A stretch of DNA of 9,822 bases. Origin: Actinomycetes bacterium. Its GTDB lineage: Bacteria > Actinomycetota > Acidimicrobiia > Acidimicrobiales > Palsa-688. This document shows positions 1 to 5,404 of the stretch, piece by piece. The number at the start of each line of letters is the position of its first letter. Position 1 is the first letter of the stretch. The translations under genes were made by a program, and so were the position numbers. The stretch is from the NCBI GenBank assembly GCA_021827225.1, contig JAKAXG010000106.1:1-9822 (forward strand), read 5' to 3'. Under the pieces are notes generated by a model, which saw only the letters and a program-made list of their open reading frames with translations, searched no databases and was not told the DNA's origin.

Positions 1-136
1 CCACTACCACCGGATCCTCGACCAGCTGAACCCCGACGTGGTGCATCTCCTCGTCGACGGCCGGATAGTCACCAGCGGCGGGCCGGAGCTGGCCGTGCAG
101 ATCGAGCAGGAAGGATACGAGGCGTGGCGCTCCTAG
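1..136 (+). CDS. sufC: SufC, Fe-S cluster assembly ATPase (3' end only)
   Basis: Only the last 44 codons and the TAG stop are inside the window, read from base 2. The first visible residues, HYHRILDQLNPD, match the region just after the Walker B site in SufC, where the motif is usually ITHYxRIL; the first histidine would be the H-loop residue that senses the ATP gamma-phosphate. The tail (DGRIVTSGGPELA, then EGYEAW) is also typical of SufC C-termini. SufC is the cytoplasmic ABC-type ATPase that drives the SufBCD scaffold. Its stop lies inside the start of sufS (13-base overlap), so the two genes are translationally coupled. The nucleotide-binding half and the upstream suf genes cannot be seen. 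Confidence 0.9.
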   Translation, partial: HYHRILDQLNPDVVHLLVDGRIVTSGGPELAVQIEQEGYEAWRS

Positions 137-1356
137 ACGTTCAGCGGATCAAGAAGGACTTCCCCATCCTGGATCGGCCGGTCCACGACAAGCGGATCGT
201 CTACCTGGACTCGGCGTCGTCGTCGCAGAAGCCGGCCTCGGTGATCGAGGCCATGAGCCGCTACTACGAGACCACCCACGCCAACGTGCACCGGGGGGTG
301 TACGCCATCGCCGAGGAGGCCACCCGCCTCTACGAGGCGGCCCGCTCCGACCTGGCCCGGTTCATCGGTGCCCGCAACCCGGCGGAGATCGTCTTCACCA
401 AGAACGTCACCGAGGCCATGAACCTGGTGGCCTACTCCTGGGGGCGGACCAACCTGCGGTCCGGGGACGTGGTGGTGCTCACCGAGATGGAGCACCACGC
501 CAACCTGGTGCCCTGGCTGGCCCTCAAGGCGGAGCGGGGCATCGAGATCCGCTACATACCTCTCCTCGACGACGGCCTGCTCGACATGAGCCGGCTGGAC
601 GAGGCCCTCGACGGGGCGAAGCTGTTCGGCGTAACCGCCGTTTCCAACGTGCTCGGCACCATCAACCCGGTGCGGGAGCTGGCCGACGCGGCCCACGCCG
701 CCGGCGCCCTGATCCTGGTGGACGGGGCCCAGCACGCCCCCCACCTGCCGACCGACGTCGCCGCCATGGGCTGCGACTTCTTCGGTGTCACCGGCCACAA
801 GATGCTCGGCCCGACCGGCATCGGGGCGCTGTGGGCCCGGCCCGAGCTGCTCGAGGCCATGCCTCCGTTCCTCTGCGGCGGGGAGATGATCCGCGACGTC
901 CGCCTGGACGGCTTCTCCACCAACGAGGTCCCCTGGAAGTTCGAGGCCGGCACCCCGCCCATCGCCGAGGCGGTCGGGCTGTCGGCCGCCATCGCCTACC
1001 TGGAGAACCTGGGCATGGACGCGGTACGCGAGCACGAGCGTGCCCTGACCGGCTACGCCCTGTCCGCCCTTCATGACGCCCACCCCGACATCGTCATCCA
1101 CGGCCCGGCCTCCGCCGAGCAGCGGGGCGGGGTCATCTCCTTCCAGTACCGCAACGTGCACCCCCACGATCTGTCCCAGGTCCTGGACGAGGCGGGTGTG
1201 TGCGTCCGGGCCGGTCACCACTGCGCCAAGCCGCTCATGCGCCGGCTGGGGGTGGGGGCCACCGCCCGGGCGTCGTTCTCGGTGTACAACGATGAGGCCG
1301 ATGTCGACGCCCTCGTCGCCGCCCTGACCTCGGCCGACGAACTGTTCGCCCTCTAG
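124..1356 (+). CDS. sufS: SufS, group II cysteine desulfurase
   Basis: This 410-residue PLP enzyme should remove sulfur from L-cysteine as an enzyme persulfide and pass it to SufU for Fe-S cluster assembly. Family landmarks are all present: H125 in EMEHHANLVPW stacks on the cofactor, D200 and Q203 lie in VDGAQH, the Schiff-base lysine is K226 in VTGHKMLGPTG, and the catalytic cysteine is C367 in RAGHHCAKPLMRR. The RAGHHCA context marks the group II (SufS) type rather than IscS. Length is normal for the family. The start is GTG at 124, preceded by a good Shine-Dalgarno AGGAAGGA at 108-115, inside the end of sufC. The 27-base gap to sufU and the shared strand support one operon. A 584-codon open frame on the opposite strand is a composition artefact. 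Confidence 0.97.
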   Translation: MALLDVQRIKKDFPILDRPVHDKRIVYLDSASSSQKPASVIEAMSRYYETTHANVHRGVYAIAEEATRLYEAARSDLARFIGARNPAEIVFTKNVTEAMNLVAYSWGRTNLRSGDVVVLTEMEHHANLVPWLALKAERGIEIRYIPLLDDGLLDMSRLDEALDGAKLFGVTAVSNVLGTINPVRELADAAHAAGALILVDGAQHAPHLPTDVAAMGCDFFGVTGHKMLGPTGIGALWARPELLEAMPPFLCGGEMIRDVRLDGFSTNEVPWKFEAGTPPIAEAVGLSAAIAYLENLGMDAVREHERALTGYALSALHDAHPDIVIHGPASAEQRGGVISFQYRNVHPHDLSQVLDEAGVCVRAGHHCAKPLMRRLGVGATARASFSVYNDEADVDALVAALTSADELFAL

Positions 1357-1383
1357 AAGCCGCCCACAGGAGCCGTCCGCACC

Positions 1384-1878
1384 ATGCCGGGACTTGAAGA
1401 CCTCTACCGAGAGATCATCCTCGACCACTACCGCAACCCCCGCAACCGGGGGGAGCTGCCCACCCCGCCGGCCCACGCCGAGACCGGCTTCAACCCGCTC
1501 TGCGGCGACGAGATCACCCTCTACGTCCAGGTGGACGGCGACAGGCTGGACGACATCAAGCTCAGCGGCCAGGGCTGCTCCATCAGCCAGTCCTCGGCTT
1601 CGATGATGTCCACCGCGGTGAAGGGCAGGAGCCTGGCCGAGGCCCGGGCCGTCATCCGCCGGTTCAAGGCCATGATGTCGATCCACGAGCAGCGCCTCGA
1701 CGGCGCCGACGGCGAGGCCGACGGCGCCGGGCAGGCGGAGGGTGAGCCGGAGGTGTCGCTCGGCGACCTGGAGGCCCTTCAGGGGGTGGTGAAGTTCCCG
1801 GTGCGTATCAAGTGCGCCACGCTGGCGTGGAACACCCTCACCCAGGCGTTGGACTCCATGCCGCCCGCCGCCGGGTAG
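1384..1878 (+). CDS. sufU: SufU, Fe-S assembly sulfurtransferase/scaffold protein
   Basis: This 164-residue IscU-like protein is the zinc-dependent sulfur acceptor of SufS in Gram-positive SUF systems. The zinc/sulfur ligands are visible: C40 and D42 in NPLCGDE, C65 in GQGCSIS, and C144 in RIKCATLAW. The 79-residue gap between C65 and C144 is in line with the longer spacing of SufU relative to IscU. Residues about 106-122 form an acidic Gly/Ala/Glu stretch that makes this protein longer than the roughly 147-residue Bacillus protein; it probably forms a surface loop and lies away from the ligands. A CAGGAG Shine-Dalgarno at 1367-1372 precedes the ATG. No sufT follows: the next gene is convergent, with its stop 12 bases away. 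Confidence 0.95.
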   Translation: MPGLEDLYREIILDHYRNPRNRGELPTPPAHAETGFNPLCGDEITLYVQVDGDRLDDIKLSGQGCSISQSSASMMSTAVKGRSLAEARAVIRRFKAMMSIHEQRLDGADGEADGAGQAEGEPEVSLGDLEALQGVVKFPVRIKCATLAWNTLTQALDSMPPAAG

Positions 1879-1904
1879 GCCGGGCACCGGTCAGCGCCGG
1901 CGGC
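1867..1904. terminator. Inverted repeat across the sufU / hypothetical gene stop codons
   Basis: GCCGCCGG at 1867-1874 pairs perfectly with CCGGCGGC at 1897-1904, with a smaller CCGG-GCA-CCGG hairpin (1880-1890) inside the loop. The arms lie over the last codons of both convergent genes. It has no U-tract, so a bidirectional transcription end or mRNA 3'-stabilising hairpin is an inference from position and symmetry. Confidence 0.45.
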
Positions 1905-2361
1905 TCCGCGGCCCCCGCTGGCGGACCTCCTCCACCGCCGCGAACGCGGCGCGCAACTCCCCCAGCCATTCCCGCTCGTTCTCGCCCACCAGGCGCACGC
2001 ACCAGGCCAGGGCCTCGGATCGGGTGCGGGCCAGCCCGGCGGCGATCAGCGTGTCGAGCACCGTGCGTTCCGGCAGGCGCAGCCTGGTCATCACCGGCAC
2101 GGAGTTGGAGGTGAACAGCACCAGCTGCTCCCCCCGCCGGGCACCCCACGACACCTTGCGCTCGAAGACCGACTCGGCCGCCAGGGCCAGGGCCATCCGC
2201 TCCTCCCGGGACGCGTCGCGAAAGCGCGCCACCGCCGCCTCACCGGCCCGGGGCCCGAGATCCACCACGACCAGGATCTCGTCGGTGTCGGTCAGGACCT
2301 CGAGGCCCTTCACCCCCCAGCGGGGCGGCAGGTTGGCGGCGAACCAGTCATCGAAGTTCAT
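1891..2361 (-). CDS. Hypothetical protein with probable C-terminal ribbon-helix-helix domain
   Basis: I do not recognise this 156-residue family as a whole. The first 85 residues (starting MNFDDWFAANLPPRWGV) look like a small alpha/beta domain with no motif I can name. Residues about 88-125 fit the ribbon-helix-helix pattern: a short strand (SVPVMTRLRLP), helix A (ERTVLDTLIAAGL) and helix B starting at TRSEALAWCVRLV. The 'RLP...L..L...G...SRSEAL' spacing is that of CopG/Arc-type DNA-binding proteins. The last residues are basic (RQRGPRSRRR). There is no signal peptide or membrane segment. The ATG at 2361 has a GGTGGAG Shine-Dalgarno at 2373-2379. It is divergent from a flavoprotein gene and the gap contains a 16-bp palindrome, which would suit a DNA-binding regulator. 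It could also be an antitoxin-like protein, but no toxin partner is adjacent. Confidence 0.6.
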   Translation of the reverse strand: MNFDDWFAANLPPRWGVKGLEVLTDTDEILVVVDLGPRAGEAAVARFRDASREERMALALAAESVFERKVSWGARRGEQLVLFTSNSVPVMTRLRLPERTVLDTLIAAGLARTRSEALAWCVRLVGENEREWLGELRAAFAAVEEVRQRGPRSRRR

Positions 2362-2402
2362 GCGGCGGCGGTCTCCACCGGATCATGCTGGCACGCGGAC
2401 CG

Positions 2403-2438
2403 GACCCGCAGCCGGGTCGGCCCCCGGCAGGTGCCGGG
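2403..2438. promoter_or_regulatory. Two adjacent palindromes in the divergent intergenic region (candidate operator)
   Basis: The gap between the RHH-like gene and the flavoprotein gene holds two inverted repeats. The better is CCCGGCA-GG-TGCCGGG at 2423-2438, with perfect 7-bp arms. The other is GACCCG-CAGC-CGGGTC at 2403-2418, with perfect 6-bp arms. With the -10 element at 2455-2460, the first palindrome covers the place where a -35 box would lie (about 2432-2437). A repressor bound there could block the flavoprotein promoter. In GC-rich DNA, GC palindromes are common, so function is an inference. Confidence 0.4.
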
Positions 2439-2454
2439 CCGGCCGTGCCCCGGT

Positions 2455-2460
2455 TATCGT
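2455..2460 (+). promoter_or_regulatory. -10 element of a probable leaderless promoter (flavoprotein gene)
   Basis: TATCGT fits the actinobacterial -10 pattern TANNNT and ends exactly six bases before the ATG at 2467. This places transcription initiation at or next to the A of the start codon. No Shine-Dalgarno precedes that ATG, which agrees with leaderless translation. No -35 consensus is visible. Confidence 0.5.
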
Positions 2461-2466
2461 CGGCCG

Positions 2467-3672
2467 ATGCCGGAACGCGTGTCCAGGGAACGGATCCTCA
2501 TCGTCGGGGCGTCCCTCGCCGGGCTGAGGGCGGCGGAGAGCCTCAGGGCCGCCGGCCACGAGGGCAGCATCACCGTGGTCGGCGACGAGAGGCACCGCCC
2601 CTACGACCGTCCCCCGCTGTCGAAGCAGGTGCTCACCGGCAAGGTGGAGCCGGAGGCCACCGCCCTGCCCGTCGACGAAGCCCTCGACCTGGAATTCGTG
2701 CTCGGCACCACGGCCGTCGGCCTCGACACCGACCGCCGGCGGGTCCTGCTGGCCGGAGGTTCCGACCTGGCCTACGACGGCCTGGTCATCGCCACGGGAG
2801 CCACACCGAGGGTCCTGCCCGCGGCGCCGCCCCAGCCGGGCGTCCACTACCTGCGCACCCTCGACGACTCGGTGGCCCTCAGGGACGACCTGCGGGCCGC
2901 CGGGCCCGTGGTGGTGATCGGCGCCGGGTTCATCGGTCTCGAGGTCGCCTGCAGCGCCGCCTCCCTCGGCCACCCGGTTGTGGTCGTAGAGGCCCTACCG
3001 GTCCCCCTGGAACGGGCCCTCGGACCGGACCTGGGCCGGGCGGTGATGGAGTGGCACCTGGCCAAGGGGCTGGACCTGCGGGCGGGCCAGGCGTTCGAGA
3101 CCGTCACCGGCGGCGACCGGCCGGAGGCCGTGATACTGAAGAACGGCACCCGCCTGCCGGCGGAAGTCGTGGTGGTGGGGATCGGGGTGGCGCCGGCCAC
3201 GGCCTGGCTGGAGGGCTCCGGCGTGGACCTGGCCGACGGCGTCCTCTGCGACGAGAGGCTGCGGGTGCTGCGGGGCGGGCGGCCCCTGCCCGACGTGGTG
3301 GCCGCCGGAGACGTGGCCCGCTGGGCCCATCCCGGCTACGGCGAGCGGATCCGGGTCGAGCACTGGACCAACGCCACCGAGGCGGGCGAGGCGGCCGGCC
3401 GGACCCTGCTTCTCGGTGACGGCGCCGAGCCCTACTCCCCCACTCCCTACTTCTGGTCCGACCAGCACGGCATGAAGCTGCAGTTCGTGGGCCGGGCCTC
3501 AGCCGGCGACGAGACCGTGGTCCTGGAAGGGGGCTGGGACGACGACCGCCTGCTGGTGGCCTACGGGCGCCACGGTCGGCTGGTGGGGGCGCTCGGCCTG
3601 CGCCGGCCGGCCCGGATCATGGCCCTGCAGCGGATGATCGCCGAGAACGCCCCCTTCCCGCCCCAGCTGTGA
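2467..3672 (+). CDS. NAD(P)H:ferredoxin/rubredoxin reductase-type FAD flavoprotein
   Basis: This 401-residue protein should transfer electrons from NAD(P)H via FAD to a small iron-sulfur protein. Order of parts: the FAD dinucleotide fold at residues 10-40 (ILIVGASLAGLRAAESLR); YDRPPLSK near residues 46-53, a hallmark of oxygenase-coupled ferredoxin reductases; the ATG motif (LVIATGATP, 107-114); the NAD fold at 148-176 (VVVIGAGFIGLEVA); VVAAGDVARW at 277-286, contacting FAD; and a C-terminal reductase dimerisation domain (about 300-395, from RVEHWTNA). There is no redox CxxC, which excludes thioredoxin-reductase types. The ATG at 2467 is preferred over GTG at 2431: the extra 12 residues are Pro/Arg-rich and unlike the family, and a -10 element sits just before 2467. 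No ferredoxin or oxygenase gene lies next to it, so its partner is unknown. Confidence 0.88.
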   Translation: MPERVSRERILIVGASLAGLRAAESLRAAGHEGSITVVGDERHRPYDRPPLSKQVLTGKVEPEATALPVDEALDLEFVLGTTAVGLDTDRRRVLLAGGSDLAYDGLVIATGATPRVLPAAPPQPGVHYLRTLDDSVALRDDLRAAGPVVVIGAGFIGLEVACSAASLGHPVVVVEALPVPLERALGPDLGRAVMEWHLAKGLDLRAGQAFETVTGGDRPEAVILKNGTRLPAEVVVVGIGVAPATAWLEGSGVDLADGVLCDERLRVLRGGRPLPDVVAAGDVARWAHPGYGERIRVEHWTNATEAGEAAGRTLLLGDGAEPYSPTPYFWSDQHGMKLQFVGRASAGDETVVLEGGWDDDRLLVAYGRHGRLVGALGLRRPARIMALQRMIAENAPFPPQL

Positions 3673-3685
3673 CCCCGGGCGAGTC

Positions 3686-3961
3686 TCAGGTGGTGGGGAC
3701 GTCCCAGCCCATCGACTCGGCGATCTCCTTGCAGGTGGGGCACACCGGGTAGCGCTTGGGGTCGCGCGACGGCACCCAGATCTTGCCGCACAGGGCCTTG
3801 ACCGCGGTGCCGTTCACCAGGCCCTCCACCACTGACGGACCGGCCGAGATGAAGTCGCCCTCCTCCGGCTTGAACCCCTCCAGCACGATGTGGGACATCC
3901 GCTCGTGGTCCCCGTCGAGGGTGGGGTCGGCGTGGACCGGGCTAACGGTCAGGTCGGTCAT
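3686..3961 (-). CDS. DUF3039 family protein
   Basis: This 91-residue soluble protein matches DUF3039, a small conserved actinobacterial family of unknown function as far as I recall. The signature is in the second half: VKALCGKIWVPSRDPKRYPVCPTCKEI, with C58, C74 and C77. The CPxC pair plus the upstream LCG cysteine and a histidine such as H24 in RMSHIVLEG suggest a structural zinc site, which is an inference. The start is the ATG at 3961; a longer frame upstream to 4060 adds a low-complexity Arg/Gly stretch that runs through the divergent promoter region and is unlikely to be translated. No Shine-Dalgarno is visible and a TANNNT element ends six bases before the ATG. The stop is 13 bases from the stop of the convergent flavoprotein gene. 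I cannot assign a function. Confidence 0.88.
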   Translation of the reverse strand: MTDLTVSPVHADPTLDGDHERMSHIVLEGFKPEEGDFISAGPSVVEGLVNGTAVKALCGKIWVPSRDPKRYPVCPTCKEIAESMGWDVPTT

Positions 3962-3967
3962 GGGTCC

Positions 3968-3973
3968 AGGGTA
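3968..3973 (-). promoter_or_regulatory. -10 element of a probable leaderless promoter (DUF3039 gene)
   Basis: Read on the minus strand, TACCCT fits TANNNT and is followed by exactly six bases (GGACCC) and then the ATG at 3961. This is the same geometry as at the flavoprotein gene and implies a leaderless mRNA. No -35 consensus is seen. Confidence 0.45.
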
Positions 3974-4028
3974 ACCCCCGCCCAGGCGAGCCCGGCCCCC
4001 GGTCGGGTAGAACAGGGTGGTCTTTCTG

Positions 4029-4050
4029 CGGGCGGCCGCCCGGCCGCCCG
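4029..4050 (+). promoter_or_regulatory. GC-rich hairpin upstream of the thiolase gene
   Basis: CGGGCGGCC (4029-4037) and GGCCGCCCG (4042-4050) are perfect 9-bp inverted arms around a GCCC loop, 39 bases before the thiolase ATG. No U-tract follows in either direction, so it is not an obvious terminator. It may be a 5'-leader structure or a protein-binding site. The rest of the 3974-4089 gap holds no clear -10 element for the thiolase. Confidence 0.35.
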
Positions 4051-4089
4051 TCACCCCCAACCGCTAGAAGACAGACAAAGGGAGAAACC

Positions 4090-5301
4090 ATGCCCGAGGC
4101 CGTAATCGTCGCCACCGCCCGCAGCCCCATCGGTCGGGCCTTCAAGGGGTCCCTGGTCAGCCTGCGTCCCGACGACATGGCCGCCCAGGTCGTCAAGGCC
4201 GTCCTGGCCAAGGTCCCCCAGCTGGACCCGGCGACGGTCGAGGACGTGATCATGGGCTGCGGCCAGCCCGCCGGCGAGGCCGGCTACAACCTGGCCCGGG
4301 TGGTGTCCCTGCTGGCCGACCTGCCCGGCGTGCCCGGCACCACCGTGAACCGCTACTGCTCGTCGTCGCTGCAGACCATCCGCATGGCGGCCCACGCCAT
4401 CAAGGCCGGTGAGGGCGACGTGTTCGTCGCGGCCGGCGTCGAGGCGGTCAGCCGCTTCAGCCAGGGCATGTCCGACGGCATGCCCGACACCCACAACAGC
4501 GCCTTCAAGCAGGCCGAGGAGCGCAGCGCCGCCCGCTCGCTGGGCGGCGGCGAGCCCTGGAGCCCGCCGGCCGGCCTGCCCGACGTGTACATCGCCATGG
4601 GCCAGACGGCGGAGAACGTCCGGGAGCTCGAGAACGTGGCCCGCCGGGACATGGACGAGTTCGCCGCCCTCTCCCAGCAGCGTGCCGTGGCCTCGCAGGA
4701 GAACGGCTTCTTCGAGCGGGAGATCACCCCTCTCACCCTGGCCGACGGCACCGTCGTCACCACAGACGACGGGCCCCGCCCTGGGACCACCGTGGAGAAG
4801 CTGGCCGAGCTGAAGCCGGCCTTCCGGCCCGACGGTGAGGTCACCGCCGGCAACAGCTGCCCGCTCAACGACGGGGCCGCCGCCGTGATCGTGATGAGCG
4901 ACACCCGGGCCCGGGAGCTCGGGATCCAGCCCCTCGCCCGCATCGTCTCCTCGGGCGTCACCGCCCTCAACCCCGAGATCATGGGACTCGGCCCCATCGA
5001 GGCGTGCCGGCAGGCCCTGAAGCGGGCCGGCATGACCATGGACGACATCGACCTGGTGGAGATCAACGAGGCCTTCGCCGCCCAGGTCGTGCCCTCGGCC
5101 CGCCATCTCGGCATCGACTACGACAAGCTCAACGTCCACGGCGGCTCCATCGCCCTGGGGCACCCCTTCGGCATGACCGGGGCCCGCATCATGACCACGC
5201 TCATCAACGGCCTGCAGACCGAGGACAAGACCTTCGGCCTCGAGTCCATGTGCGTCGGCGGCGGCCAGGGAATGGCCATGATCGTGGAGCGGCTGAGCTA
5301 G
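4090..5301 (+). CDS. Thiolase (acetyl-CoA C-acetyltransferase / acyltransferase)
   Basis: This 403-residue thiolase should catalyse reversible condensation or thiolytic cleavage of acyl-CoAs, in fatty-acid beta-oxidation or acetoacetyl-CoA formation. All catalytic parts are present: the nucleophile C90 in NRYCSSSLQ, the NEAFA motif at 326-330, H358 in GGSIALGHP and the second cysteine C388 in CVGGGQG. The N-terminus (PEAVIVATARSPIGRAFKGSLVS) and middle resemble mycobacterial FadA3-type proteins as I remember them, but sequence alone does not separate the biosynthetic from the degradative type. A strong Shine-Dalgarno AAAGGGAG (4077-4084) precedes the ATG by five bases, unlike several neighbours. 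It stands alone: no hydratase or dehydrogenase gene accompanies it, and a hairpin terminator follows 33 bases after the stop. Confidence 0.95.
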   Translation: MPEAVIVATARSPIGRAFKGSLVSLRPDDMAAQVVKAVLAKVPQLDPATVEDVIMGCGQPAGEAGYNLARVVSLLADLPGVPGTTVNRYCSSSLQTIRMAAHAIKAGEGDVFVAAGVEAVSRFSQGMSDGMPDTHNSAFKQAEERSAARSLGGGEPWSPPAGLPDVYIAMGQTAENVRELENVARRDMDEFAALSQQRAVASQENGFFEREITPLTLADGTVVTTDDGPRPGTTVEKLAELKPAFRPDGEVTAGNSCPLNDGAAAVIVMSDTRARELGIQPLARIVSSGVTALNPEIMGLGPIEACRQALKRAGMTMDDIDLVEINEAFAAQVVPSARHLGIDYDKLNVHGGSIALGHPFGMTGARIMTTLINGLQTEDKTFGLESMCVGGGQGMAMIVERLS

Positions 5302-5334
5302 CTCCAGGACCTGCGAAAACGGAATATTCGGGCG

Positions 5335-5360
5335 CGGCCCGGCCCTTCCGGGCCGGGCCG
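5335..5360 (+). terminator. Strong GC hairpin terminator after the thiolase gene
   Basis: CGGCCCGGCCC (5335-5345) and GGGCCGGGCCG (5350-5360) are perfect 11-bp arms around a TTCC loop, starting 33 bases after the thiolase stop. Only TTGGT follows, so the U-tract is weak, as is common for high-GC actinobacteria. Its position between two co-directional genes supports termination. Confidence 0.75.
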
Positions 5361-5375
5361 TTGGTCATGAAAGCC

Positions 5376-5404
5376 TTGAAAGAGCGGGCCCGGTCCTTTA
5401 ATGT
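5376..5404 (+). promoter_or_regulatory. Near-consensus promoter overlapping the start of the NlpC/P60 gene
   Basis: TTGAAA at 5376-5381 and TAATGT at 5399-5404 are separated by 17 bases, the ideal spacing for a housekeeping sigma factor. The -10 hexamer includes the ATG at 5401, so RNA from this promoter would begin near 5411-5414, after that ATG. An in-frame GTG at 5416 could be the true start. Confidence 0.5.

Noticed and set aside
133..1887. A 584-codon open frame on the minus strand opposite sufS and sufU.
   Set aside because: It mirrors two certain genes, has a Gly/Val/Arg/His-rich composition with no recognisable domain, and long antisense frames are expected in DNA with this third-position GC bias.
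2431..2466. Upstream GTG start adding 12 residues to the flavoprotein.
   Set aside because: The added residues are Pro/Arg-rich and precede the FAD fold by too much; the region holds a palindrome and -10 box, so it is more likely regulatory.
3696..3705. GGGACGTCCC palindrome near the convergent flavoprotein/DUF3039 junction.
   Set aside because: It lies inside the last codons of the DUF3039 gene, is short, and lacks the outer arms seen at the other convergent junctions.
3962..4060. N-terminal extension of the DUF3039 protein.
   Set aside because: The extra 33 residues are low-complexity Gly/Arg and cover the divergent promoter region and the GC hairpin; the ATG at 3961 matches the family start better.
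4051..5163. A 370-codon minus-strand open frame opposite the thiolase.
   Set aside because: Same composition artefact; no motif, and the thiolase on the plus strand has all its catalytic residues.
5322..5329. GAATATTC palindrome after the thiolase gene.
   Set aside because: Eight bases only, single copy, just before a terminator; nothing supports a function.
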